Positions 25,991 through 38,127 of a DNA stretch of 64,000 bases are shown piece by piece (position 1 is the first letter of the stretch; every line of letters starts with the position of its first letter). The notes beneath the pieces were generated by a model. That model ran no database searches. It was not told the origin of the DNA and saw nothing but the letters and a program-made list of their open reading frames with translations. This stretch comes from Cryptomeria japonica (taxonomy: Eukaryota > Streptophyta > Pinopsida > Cupressales > Cupressaceae). Where the stretch lies: positions 334,342,302 to 334,406,301 of the forward strand of contig NC_081413.1 in NCBI RefSeq assembly GCF_030272615.1, written 5' to 3'. Position numbers and translations under genes: made by a program.

Positions 25991-27136
25991 TTTTTTTACT
26001 GTCATTTTGTAGAATGTTTATTTGATCCAATGTGGACTAACTTGCTAATGTTTGTGTCTTGATGTTATTTCACTAATGTTTGTGTAGCCAATCGAGCGTG
26101 TAGAAGACCCCAAAACCTCAAACATTAACATTTTGTTGCAGGACCGCTAAAGAGGGGTTTCGCTGAAACTATTTTATTTCCTTTATTGCTTTTCAATTTT
26201 GCATTTGTGTCTGTTGTTAATTAGGAACACTTCAATTTGATTAAAGGAAATGAACCCCATGTCTTCCATGATTATCACGCTTGTGCACACGTAAGGTGGA
26301 CCAACAGTTACACCAAGTATCCTCTCCCCTTGCCTCCGTGGACCTTGGGTGAAGAGAAATGTGATTAACAACGCCCATTTTTATTTTTATTAGAGAATCA
26401 CCTCTTGGGGGCCTCATCACCTCAAGGGAGTGTTTCAAAACAAAGGCATGTTGGGGATATCGTCTCTCCCAACGCGACCTCGAGTAGTGTTTTTCGAGCT
26501 GCTATAAAAATACCAGGTCAAACGACCAGAGTGTTGAATGAATTCATCATATGTGGAGGCCTTCTTTGCATTAATAAGCTTAATTATAGCCTTGAGTGGC
26601 TTGCTTCATGAATTCGTTGTTGGACTAGACTTGTCGAAAAATTACTACGAACCATTGTTATAGTAGCCCCAATCCTTCTACTTGTTGACTCAGGTGTTGT
26701 GATACGCGCATACCAAAGATACCCCTCATGTACCACCCAATTTGAGATAGAAAATTTCTCAAGATCTTTGGATCTTTATAAATTCAAAGCTTGGCATGCC
26801 CGAGAAGTGTGTGTCGTGGATTGGAGCTAGTGTTGCCAAGCTTTTATCTATCCAGATGGATGTAGTATTCTGGGCTAGGGGATTTAACAAGTATTGTCCT
26901 TTGACTATCCTAGGAAGTGCATGATTGTTTATTGCATTCTATTATTTGTATGTGCTTGTTGTGTTTGTGTCAACAAATATCTTTTGTCAAAATTAATATT
27001 AGTCATCAAACGCATCATATTTTACACAGTCCTAGTTGTTGCTTTCTTGCAACAGGTTCGCTTCGTAATATAGTGAGAATGCCTTTGTCTTGAGCTAGAT
27101 TGACATACTTAGTGTAGTCACTGTTATTCAAACTCT

Positions 27137-27545
27137 TACGGGTTTTCTTTGATTACTCGCGGGTTCGCTCTTTACTCTAGCGGGTTCACTATTAGTTTTG
27201 TTGCTTCTCTCAATCTTTGGTACTCTAGCAGGTTCACACCTAGGTCTAGTGGGTTTGCACCCTAATCCAATGGGTTCGTTGTCAATCCCACCTGTCATTT
27301 TATTCTTTGATGCTATAGCGGGTTTACACGTAGGTCTAGCGGGTTTACTATTAGTATCACCTCTCATTTCAGTCTTTGATGCTATACTGGGTTTGCACCT
27401 AGGTCTAGTGGGTTTGATCCTTACTGTGACAGGTTCGCCTCTTCATTTAGTAGGTTTGATTCTTATTGTCTTGTTATGCTCCCAAAATTATTCTAGCGAG
27501 TTTTCTTCATAGTTTGGCGGGTTTGCCTTATTCTCAAGGTCTCGA
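27137..27545 (+). repeat. Dispersed GCGGGTTTG-type leader repeat, block 2
   Basis: About fourteen copies of the same core in 410 bp, often in the larger frame AGYGGGTTYRCACCTAGGTC, at spacings of about 25-35 bp. It is denser and more regular than block 1. Long open frames here on both strands follow from the repeat. Confidence 0.7.
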
Positions 27546-27866
27546 TTTGCATTGTCATTTTTATTATCCTAGTTTTCAAGTTGTCACCTTGGTTGTCATC
27601 ATCTCAATTCTTGCATCGTCATTATCATCCGTCATCATCTCTCATCTCTTAATTTGCATCATCATTGCCTTCTTCCTAGGTCATCAATCAAACGTTAAAC
27701 CTCCAAATCAAGCATCAAACTTCATCCTCTTTCCAACTTCCTCAAAGTCAGTTTCCATCCTAGTCTAAGCTTGTATTTCATCCTATTTAGAGTTTTGGTC
27801 TGTCATTCTTTTCCATCTTTCATCTGTTTCCAACTCATCAATTAATCGTCATTTCACAATTTTATT

Positions 27867-28719
27867 ATGATGAATTTGGTCATCCATCATTTTCTTCCAT
27901 TGCATCCCATTCTGATGATGATGAGAGTATGGTTGATCAAGATGAATATGAGATTGAAAATCTTTATGCCCTCATCCTTAGCAAGCTTGCACCAAGTGTC
28001 AGATACCAAAATCCAATTGTTCATTCTAGCTACTCTCCCATTCCTCCATGCGCATCCACTCATAATCCTTATCACACCTTTGACAAGAGAAATTCATCAT
28101 GTCTTCCACCAACAACTCCTTCATATATCACCTCCATGTATCCCCCATATGCAACATCCATACCTCCATCTTCTCCCATGGTCCTATCTCAACCTCCCTC
28201 TTTTCCTCACAACACTACCACTTACATCCCTAATCCAAATCCACCATCTCATTATCCCCAAATTCATTATATAATCCCTAATCCTATATGTTCATCCTAT
28301 CTCACTCCTCGATCCAATCCTAATCCTCCATCTTGCCTCAATCCTCCATCTAATCCTAATCCACCATCATCTATGAAACAGGCTATGGCTGGGGGCATGC
28401 ATTACACAATACCATTATCATTTGTGCCCCCACCCATCCAATCAGTGTCACAAGTTTTCAGTGCCTTCCAGCACCAACCTCAAGTGATATCACAACCTGT
28501 TGTTTCACAGATGCGATTCAGTTATCTACAAGAACCACCTTCATCCATTGTTGTGATGAGCATTAATCAATTGGCGAGTAGCACTAGTCGGAATCCCTCA
28601 TCCTGTCTCAATCCTCCACCATCTTTCACCTCATCCTACCTCAATCCAGCACTGTCCACTTCATCCTACCGCAATCCTCCACCATTCATTCCCTCCTCCA
28701 ATCCACCAACTCACTAGGA
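27867..28719 (+). pseudogene. Pro-rich gag N-terminal remnant of the plus-strand gypsy unit
   Basis: An open frame at 27929-28717 encodes 262 residues extremely rich in Pro, Ser, Asn and Tyr, with repeated SNPNPPSCLNPPS-type units. Composition and place after a long LTR leader resemble the N-terminal region of conifer gypsy gag proteins; compare the shorter Pro/Ser/Asn-rich segment before the gag core at 21522-21217. No gag core, zinc knuckle or protease follows. The frame stops at the point where CACTA-like sequence starts (28711), so the element was probably truncated there. A short upstream frame (27867-28274) is a frame shadow. A host Pro-rich protein cannot be excluded. Confidence 0.45.
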
Positions 28720-28900
28720 GAAATACAACAAATAAATGACTACGTGACTAAAACTTTTAATCACAACAACTAAAAATGACTAAATTCTAGTCACTTTTTT
28801 CAACACAACTATAAATGACTAATTTGGTCGAGTAAGAAACACAACTAAATAATTAGTCACATAAATAAAAAAGACTAAATAAATTACTATTACTCATCTA
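28711..28900 (+). mobile_element. Candidate CACTA transposon left end
   Basis: Begins CACTAGGAGAAATACAAC, similar to the CACTA-RNAGAAA start of plant CACTA elements. At least five subterminal copies of ATGACTAA/TTAGTCAC in both orientations follow within 170 bp (28735-28885). I found no matching right end (GTATTTCTCCTAGTG) in the window, so the partner is lost, mutated or outside. Confidence 0.4.
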
Positions 28901-31900
28901 TTACAATTAAACATTATAAGAATGTCATATATCTAGTTGTTTTCCCTAAAAAACATAAGCAACAACTTCATAGAAGAGACATAAAATCATGGTGGTAGTA
29001 GCAGCTCAAGAGAATATCACAAATCTAGGAGAGAACAAAAACTAAGGTTAAGAGAGAAAACAATCATAATTGAGAGAAGAGCAATGGTGACAGGGAAGTT
29101 TTTATGAAGATTCCAATGCTTAATTATGTGCTCTTTTGAGTTGTTCCTTCATAAATAAAGATTGGTTTTCTTCACGAGAGTCTAATTTGTTTCCAAAGAT
29201 TTTCTTTCATGGCTATTCTAAAGTATGGGGTTTCATCGATCCTCCTATTTTAAATTTGCCACATATTTTAGATAATTGAAAAGAAAAATATAAATAAGTT
29301 TTGGTTTCATTAATGAAAGATTGATTTCAAAATTTGATCTTTCATTGAAAAAATCTTTAAATAATATTTAAATTTAAATTAATTTCAATTACAACATTAA
29401 ATTTTTTATGATTAATATATATTTTTGTTTAACTTTATTTCTTGAAAATATATATTGATTAATTTTTTAAAATAGCTTCAATATTATTTAAATAATTGTA
29501 TTCTCTAATTTGAAAAAAAAACTAAAAACCACACCCCTATTCCCTAACAATAGATGATTATATTTTTGTGGTAGCCATACCATTAAATAATAATTAGTAA
29601 TAATGAGAAAATCAAGCACAAAGTGAGTGAGGCTCATGACTCACCCTCAAGAAATAATCAAAATCAAAAAATATTTCCCTCGCATAGCCATCTCGCCCAA
29701 TCATCTTCCCTTTATTTTCTTCTGGGCGCTCAACATTCATCTTCCCGCTAATTCTATGCTCCTGGAAGCTCAACACATGCAATTATCAACACGGGAAGAC
29801 AACGCAGTAAGGATTAGGGGTTAAATTTTACCTTAAAGCTCTGCCCATATTTTCCCATCAGCTTCATTGACATGACAATCTGGGTTTTTCAGTGGATGGT
29901 GCCAACATAGCTACTGCAATCTCCATTTTTGCCTTTGGTTGGATAGCCCACTTCTTGCAAACACTAGAAACTCTGCCCATATATGATACATAGGTAGGTT
30001 CATGCTTTTTTAAGAAATTTATTTGGTAGGGTTATGCAACTTTGCTCTGGCATCAATATAAACGGTTTGTTTTGACTATTAGTTTCTTCTACAAACTGAC
30101 TTTATCATATGGCACATATCTCTTCATTATACACATTGATAGATCTTTCTTCATTGTACACATTGATAGACATGGTACTGCTTGCATATCAAAAGACTTA
30201 TGACTTTATTCTGAGTGTGACAATGCATAAGGCGTAGGAAAACTAATAAATACACATATTATTAACAAATACTCCATCTTGACTTGTTACTAGACCTCTG
30301 TTTTATTTACTAATCGATGAATGATTCCATGGATGCCTATATTATTGTATTTTTTGTTTGAATTCCCTGCTCTTGACATATTAGGACTATCCTAAGGCCT
30401 TCCTCTACCACAAATATACATATTCTATTTTAAGAGGCTTGCCGATATCTTTTCCAGCCATTTCCAAAGCCTATTGAGACCCAAATACAATCCTTGCAAA
30501 GCATTCACCTGCAAGATTCATGCATGTTAGACCTTCAAAATATCTCACCATTTAAATTATGGCTTAAGTTACCTCCAATTTCTCATTGGCTTCCAATTGT
30601 CATCTCACTTAACATTTACAGAAGCATTTTTTATTGATTGTTGCCCTTTAATTCTTGCCTACTGATTTGATTCATTAAGTAGCATGATGGGAAAGTTTTT
30701 ATTTATAATAAACACATTACTCTTCACTCTACATGACTTAAACTTCAATAAAGAGACCAGTCACATATACAATGACATCACCAGCCAGAACAGTGACAAA
30801 TGCAAGGCCGATTTGGTAAGGGTCAGTCTCCCAACAAGCAAGGGAGAAAGTGACATCAAGCATCATATGATTGCACGATTTGATACTTCAATTTGAGATG
30901 ATAAAAGCATTATAATGATGATAGTTTGTAACTTTGTATGGTGCTTGCATTGAATGATCTTTAAACATTTCACACATGATTTGGATCTTTTTCTTAGATT
31001 TTTATTGCTTGTCATTTTTCTCACTACCATATTTGATTTTCATGCTCCCTATTTCTTATATTAAAATATTGAGAACCATCTGAGAGAAAAAATCATACTA
31101 CTAATATTCCATAGCAATCACACTATCTGAAGCTACATTTAATGAAACATTGTTCCAAACCAACAATCATACAAGTTCAAGGAATTGTCTCTTTAATTTG
31201 TGATACTATAAATAAAGTATGCCTCTTCTTATCCTTCTAACAATTACAAAGTAGCCTTGGTAATCTAGACAATATATCAATATCCTACAATTAAATCTAC
31301 TTAAATTGCTACAAATTGCTTCATTAACAATAATCTATTGTAACCTTTGAGTAAAGAGTATTTCTACCTTTGAGGGCATTATAAATTTATAAGTAGAACA
31401 TACAATACCATACTACCATCCAAAATAGAAAACCTAGTGCTCCTTATGTCTGAACAAAGGAACTGTTACCAATTTTTTGCTTTAGGCCAAACTAGCCTCC
31501 CCATGAGACGAAAATTTACACCTTTGGATCAATAAGGATAGATTAATTCTTTTGGCAAAGTCACAAAAATATTAATTCCACCATATTAGAATAGGGAAAA
31601 GCCATCCAAAGACCATTAGATAGTGTAACAGTGAATGGATCCACCATATTAGTTTTTGCACCCATATGTATAAAGCTCTTGAGATCCATCAAGACATAGT
31701 CTATGAGACTGTATCACTACATAGAGCAGTCATGAGAAGGAATAAGGGTTTAGAAGCATCCATTAGAAGGATAAAATATCCAAGCCCTAGGTCTAAAACA
31801 ATGTTTCAAATCAAAGCCATAGAACCCTCAGGTGCACAAAAAGACCTTCTAAAAGCATCAATGGAGAGCTCGGTTGATAGGTCTTGAATGATCAAGAACA

Positions 31901-33061
31901 AAGGAAGGTGGGTTGAATGTAGTCATCATGTCATTCAAAAAGCTCAAACACAACCATCCTAGCTAAAACATCCAAATTCAAAGCATCAAAAGCATACCCA
32001 AGGCCAAGAATACAATCATGAGAACAATCTAAGAGCTTTCATGATCATAGAGATGCAAATCATACAAATAAAACATTTCAATCTTTAGGCACAGTCTAAA
32101 GAGCATTAATGACAATGGGAAACATCTTCTTTGTGAGCAGTCATAGGGACAGTCTAAACCAAAGAACAATATTATGACTGGCTAAGAAACCCATTGAGAC
32201 AGGAATAAGGATCAAAATATAGGGGTTTTGTTTTGAGAATACAATCCAAAAGCTCATGTATAACAACCACAGTAATAGAATAGATTTTGGACAAGAAGAA
32301 GATTTTAGAGACTCATAAACAATCAGATCTCTGAGGATATTAATGAGAATATTGGGGTATTAAAGAACAAATAATATCAGTCAAAAGGCAACCTCAAGGT
32401 CATTTCTCAGTCCCAGAATAGTGGTAGTGATATATAGTGTTGAAAGGCTACAATTGATAAAGAATAATTATATCAACATTAATAAGATAGCAGTAACAGT
32501 CCAAAAGCATACAAGAACAATAAATACAATCAAGACTAAATGGACCTATGGACCAATGATCCGAGGAAAGGTCAGGACAGTATTTATTATAGACCACCTA
32601 CTTCACAATAGAAGGCAAAACTCAAATAGAGAGCAATCCTTTCATTTTTAGAGCAGTCCTTTCAATGTACTCCATTTTGATAGTCATCAAGTCATCTTGT
32701 CCTCTAGCATAGGTTTATATACTTTGATGGTGACCTTGATCTGATTGCCTAGCAGTAGTCTTGTGCACTATCCTTTGAACTAGTAAGAGGCCCGCTCCCC
32801 GAGGTTCAAATATCTTTGCTTATTTGTGGCTCCTCATGACTGTAGCTTCTCATTGATTCTCTATGACTGTATTTGTTTTAAATATGAATGCAAAACCTTT
32901 TTCCATAAGACTATTTTTCTTGCATATCTACTCTCAGAATATAAAGACATACAACCTTTCTTTTTTGATTATTATGGTTTTTCTAGACAAGTAGCATTAC
33001 ATTTTACCTTGTGAAGGGATTGACCTAATTCTGGTTCTTTATTTATTGATAACTTTTGTAG
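28901..33061. other. No gene recognised; region upstream of the MCM2 pseudogene
   Basis: AT-rich. Contains a 27-bp duplication at 30121-30174 (unit TCTTCATTRTACACATTGAT). The missing 5' exons of MCM2 could lie here, but I could not identify any. TTCCCGCT at 29742 resembles an E2F site, common in replication-gene promoters; a single match is weak evidence. Confidence 0.35.
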
Positions 33062-35699
33062 GAGGAAGAAGATAAAGAGGGTGAATATAAAATGTATAAT
33101 GTTCAAGGGACTTTAAGAGAATGGGTGACCAAAGATGAAGTTCGACGTTTCATAGCTAAAAAGTTCAGACAATTTCTAAATAGCTATGTGAATCAGAAGA
33201 GTGGAAATGGCGAACTTGAATACATTCGATTAATAAATGAAATGGTTGTCGATCAGTCTATACTGCCTTGTTTTAGTTTGACAACCTTATTTTCCCATCC
33301 TTTCATGTATGCTAACTTCTTGTGATATTTATACCATTGCCTTAATGATGTTGTTTGGTGATTTGTTGTTGCAGTTGTTTTTCATGCCACTTCTAATATC
33401 TTTTTATTTTGTGGAATTGACTTTAGCAAATAAATGTAGCTTGGAGATTGGCTATAAACAATTCATCTTTACACATCCAAATATCGCCATCTAGCTAGAT
33501 GATGCCCCTCAATCTATGCTTGAAGTAATGGAAGAATTAGTTGAAAATGTTGTATGGGGATTGCATCCAAACTATAAAAAACATTCATAATAAAATATAT
33601 GTTAGAATTACAAACTTGCCTGTATATGATCAGATTCGCAATATAAGGTATGTTTCGCCTTTTTGCCTACAAATTTTTTTCATTGTTTAATTCATATTGG
33701 ATTCAATTAATTTGGTGCTCATTAGTTCTCTCAGATGATTTTTTTTTGTCTTACTTGAACAGGCAAGTTCATTTAAATACTATGATTTGCATTGGAGGGG
33801 TAGTGACTAGGAGGTCTGGGATTTTCCCTTAGTTGCAGCAAGTCAAGTACGATCATAACAAATGTGGCACTGTTCTAGGACCTTTCTTTTAAAACTCCTA
33901 TTCTAAAGTGAAAGTAGGCTCTTGCTCTGAGTGGCAATCAAAGGGGCCATTCACATTTAACATAGAATAGGTTAGATGTATTAACTTTCTAGTGAATTAT
34001 GGAAATGATGAACCTTTCCTTTGATTTCATATTGAGTGGAATTAGTTAGTTTGAAGTTTAAAGGGTGAATGTGAGCAACTGCATGAGTGTACATTCATAT
34101 TGAAATGAATTTGTTGGTTTCAAGTGCAAAGGATGAATTTGAGCAACTGCACAACTGTACAATTGGTTGATTATGGAATGATAATTTATTAGGCGTCATA
34201 TTGCATCTCTTATCCTGAAAATTGTGATTATTACAATGAATGATGTTTGTTTTGTTCATATGTCATTAAGAAATTCAAATTATATGTAGCAACATGGTTG
34301 TTCAAGGTGTTTCTAAGGAATATACATTGATTATGTGTTGTTATATTTAAGTGCAATTTCTTTTCTTTGAGAGCTACTTGTAAATCCACTCTTTTTAAAC
34401 TTCAGAACATTCACTTAAAACAAACATTTTATGTGAAATGCATTTGATATCATACTGATGGACATGATACAAACAATTGCTGAATAACAAAATTATTAGG
34501 AATATCTCAGTTAAAGCTTGAAAGTATAACATCAGAGCCTGGTCCTTAAGAAGAAATGATGGTTGTTCTCCTAAGAAGCAATGATGATTGTTCCCTATTC
34601 AATTAAGGCTTCTTAGCATTTACAAATTGAATGACAAATAGTAGTATGTGCCTTTATTTGTGCCTCTATGGACGATATATGGGAACTATAAAAAATTAAC
34701 ACTTCAAGTAAGTCTTGGCATTGTACCACTTGGATAGCTTCCTAAGTATAAAGAAGTCATTCTCCTGAATGATCTTATAGATTGTGCGCGCCCTGGAGAG
34801 GAAAAAGTAAGTCTTCAATCAATTTTCTTAGATTTTGGTAAAACTTTGTTAGCAATTACATATGGAAGGACAAATTTTTCATGTTTTGCTTATATATTAT
34901 TGTAGGAAGTGACTGGCACATATACAAATAAGTTGGACATGTCACTAAATACCAAGAATGAATTTCTAGTTTTTGCAATAGTTGTTGAAGCTAAATATGT
35001 TACAAAGAAACAAGACTTGTTTTTTGCCTTTAAACTCACCGATGAGGTTAAAGCTAAAATTCAGAATCTTGCTAAGGATCCTTGCATTGGAGAAAGGGTT
35101 AGTGGTTACTCTTGATCCAGGTTGCGATTGATAAGAATCTAAAATTATAAAATCTCCAAAATTCTCCATAGATAAATACTTGTTAATTATGTGAAGTCAT
35201 ATGTATCCTATCTATTTAGCACTTCCAAGCTGTAATATGCCATGTAGCTTAAGTTTAATTTTTTTTCCCAGATTTGTTCTAAATCTTTCACATTTATCAA
35301 TTGTTTGTCGTGTGAGTGCAAATTATTAAATCTATAGCTCCATATATTTATGGGCACGAAGAAATTAAGGCTACAATAACTCTTGCTATGTTCGAAGGGC
35401 AAGAAAAGAATATAAAAGGAAAGCATTGTCTAAGAGAAGATATAAATTGTCTCCTCCTTGGTGACCCAGGAACAACAAAATCTCAATTCCTTAAGCAAGA
35501 ACATGTTAAGTTACCCACGTATGTATGCTTCCAAATAAGATGTAAAATCTGACATAACCTAATTATTCTCTTCTTTTATCCATGAACTCTTGGAATGAAG
35601 ATGTAATTTCTCATAAAAGCTTGTAAATTCATATATGTGGAAAAACTGCCCAGATAGCTATATATACAACAAGAAAGGGTGCCTCAATAGTTGAGCTTA

Positions 35700-37391
35700 G
35701 ACGCGAAGAACCTGACAACACATCGACCTGGAAAGCTATGCCTAAAGTCTGGGCAAAGCTGGAGAAGGGCCATCTCATCAGCTTCATGGAAAAGCTTAAG
35801 GACTACGACAAAGGTAGGGTCAACCTCGTTGTTTCCAAGATTTCTGAACACTGGTCTAATGGTTCTTTTAAGCTTTACGGAGTTAAATTTAAACTGGATG
35901 CTGGGCTTATTTCTACTGTAACTAGTATGCCCCACTCCAGGCTCAACTTCTTTTGAGACCTCAAGGTCTCCAACAATGTTGTGTCCCCGTTCCCGCGCAA
36001 AGAGAAAGAGCGGGCCGAAATTGGCAAGGCTACTGGGGGCTACTATGATGCCGCTAACATCAAGAAGTTGTGAGGCTGGGTCCTGAACGCTATCATGGAG
36101 TATATTACAGTTGAAGGCTGCTACTCCAAGGCCCACACTTACCACTTCGTGCTCCTGAACCATTTCAGACACGACAAAAAAGTGTCTTTGCCCTACTACC
36201 TCTTTCGATCCCTAGCCAGGTCCCTGAACAAGCACATGATGAACCCTTCTAGCCTGATTCTCCACTGTGGGCTCCTGCTGCTCATCTATGAGCATTGCAA
36301 AACCCTCGCTCTGTAGGAAAATAAGCGGATTTTTGCCTCCCCTGGTAAAAGGAGGATGGAAGAGGGAGATACCAGCAAAGAGAAGGCGTCATCCAGCAAA
36401 AAAAGGAAAAGCTCCCCCAGGCTGGAAACTGACGACATTGTCAAGGAAAGTAGTGGTATGGAGACGGACGACTCTAACGGAGAAGATAGCTGGAAGGAAG
36501 AGGAACTAGGCAATGAGGAAGAAAGCGAAGATTTCGAGCCTGGTCAAGAAAGCCCCATTCCTAGTGATCACCCTGGCAAGGACAATAGCAATTTGATGGA
36601 GGATACGACTCCCAAGGATATTGAGGAAACATAAGTCAATTCTGAGAAGGAAACTAACAAATGCTCTGAGAAGAACCTGGCTAAGGAAGGGGATAGAAAG
36701 GATAAGAATAGTGCTGGCGAGGGGCTTATCCTGGATAATCTCAAGAATCTGTCAGAGGCTAGAATGAATTTCGACAGATGGAATTACGAAACCTTAAAAA
36801 ACCTGGAGAAGCATGGGATAAACTTGGACAAAAAAAGGGAGGATGAAAACAGAGAGCATGCTAACTGGAAGTAGGAAATGGAGAACAAGGTAAAATCGCT
36901 GGAAGAGGGAAAAGAAGCGATGAAAAATCTGATGGGAATTATCCCAAGCATCCTTTCCGCTATCACCAAAAATTTGGAAGACATTGCTAAGGTCTTTGAC
37001 CACTCTCCTAAACCGGTCATCGACCTTGACCTGGAGGAGGAGACCATCCAGACTGGAAGTGCTGGTGATGCTACCCCGGCGGGTGGAACTGCTAAGAGAA
37101 CCAGGGCCAGTGTTTAAGAAAGTTGTGGCTGCCGCGGCCAAGGACCCCCCCAACCTCAAAGACAACATCAAAGAGCTGCAAGAAATAAGCAGCACCCTAG
37201 CTAAAGCCCTGGATAAAATCTGATTCCTGGATGGCCTATTGGCTTTCAGGGGATTTTGCTGGATTTTCTTGGTTTTATGTTGGTTTTTTTCCTTATGTTC
37301 TGTTTCTCTCTGTTTCTCGCTGCTTTGTTGTTTTAAGCTTGTAAAGGGTTTCGGGGTCCCTTCAAAACCTGCTTATTCATTAATCAAAAAC
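35700..37391 (+). mobile_element. Coding retroposon, copy C, inserted in an MCM2 exon
   Basis: Flanked by an 11-bp duplication, AGTTGAGCTTA (35689-35699 and 37392-37402). The target is MCM2 exon 7, so the empty site can be read exactly: sequence before 35699 joins sequence after 37402 to give the expected MCM2 protein. The insert starts inside a coding frame, so it is 5'-truncated, and ends in a 170-bp 3' untranslated region closing with CATTAATCAAAAAC. That end is shared with copy D. It has no LTRs and no reverse transcriptase. Long duplication, 5' truncation and an A-rich 3' end indicate target-primed insertion by a LINE enzyme supplied in trans. Confidence 0.85.
35738..37223 (+). pseudogene. 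Single ORF of copy C: capsid-like domain, acidic linker, coiled coil
   Basis: One frame runs from about 35738 to 37115 with only stop-codon damage (TGA near 35954 and 36072; TAG 36316; TAA 36632; TAG 36872). One shift near 37100 leads to the true end, ISSTLAKALDKI then TGA at 37221. The N-terminal 190 residues are helical, with LEKGHLISFMEKLKDYDKGR and YYLFRSLARSLNKHMM, and resemble the gag-like plant mobile/Transposase_32-type domain. A Ser/Lys- then Glu/Asp-rich linker follows (36355-36640), then a coiled coil (36750-37010) and a basic tail. Units A and B appear to share the plan. Each stop fits a C-to-T change of CGA, CAG or CAA. No catalytic domain is visible; a nucleic-acid-binding particle protein is the likely role. 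Confidence 0.65.
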
Positions 37392-37761
37392 AGTTGAGCT
37401 TATAACAATAGTGCATAAAAACCATATAACATGAGAGTGGACATTGGAAGGAGGTGCATTGGTACTTGCTGACAGGGGTATTTGTTTGATTGATGAGTTT
37501 GACAAGATGAATGACTAGGGTAGGTGCCTCCTGAAAGACCTCAATATATTGAGTTTTTGCAAGATCTTATTTGCTTTATAAAACCATGTTTTTGGATTTT
37601 GAAATTCAGATCAATTGTGATGTGGAATTTGCAGGGTGAGTATTCATGAAGCTATGGAGCAATAGAGCATCAACATATCCAAAGCTGGAATAGTAATGTC
37701 ATTATAAGCATGGTGTTCTATTATTGCTACAACTAATCCAATAGGGGGAAGGTAGAAAACC

Positions 37762-38115
37762 TGTTAGAGCAATCGGGTCTTTACTTGATTAATTAAACAA
37801 CACTTGTTTAATTAATTAAGTTCCCCTTTATCTCTTTTACACTTAAGATAACATTAGGTGCATAATTTATTAATTATTATGTGCAAGCCTAGGGTTTTCC
37901 CTTTTAGGGTTTTTTGACCTATTAGAGGTTGAATTATTTTCTTTTGTATCATTATTCTATTACACATTTTTGTGAATACAAAGCTCTCATATTCTTGAGC
38001 ATTTCCCGTGTTTATGTTTTTTCTCTGTTGCTTCCTTGCTTCTCCTTGTAACAGGTTTATTCAGCTTGCAGAGATCATTTGGGCTCCTGTGGTGTTGTAT
38101 TTATCAACTCTCACA
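37762..38115 (+). repeat. Copia 5' LTR
   Basis: 354 bp, TGTTAGAGCAATCGGG to CAACTCTCACA. It contains a conserved GGGTTTTCCCTTTTAGGG block. The primer-binding site follows directly. Confidence 0.95.
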
Positions 38116-38127
38116 TGGTATCAGAGC
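38116..38127 (+). promoter_or_regulatory. Copia primer-binding site (initiator tRNA-Met)
   Basis: TGGTATCAGAGC abuts the 5' LTR; it is complementary to the 3' end of plant initiator tRNA-Met, the usual copia primer. Confidence 0.95.

Noticed and set aside
31666-31887. 73-codon ORF in the A/G-rich region
   Set aside because: No homology, no splice context and lies in sequence similar in style to non-coding flanks at 46 and 63 kb.
35691-36172. 162-codon minus-strand ORF over copy C
   Set aside because: Antisense shadow of the capsid-like coding frame.
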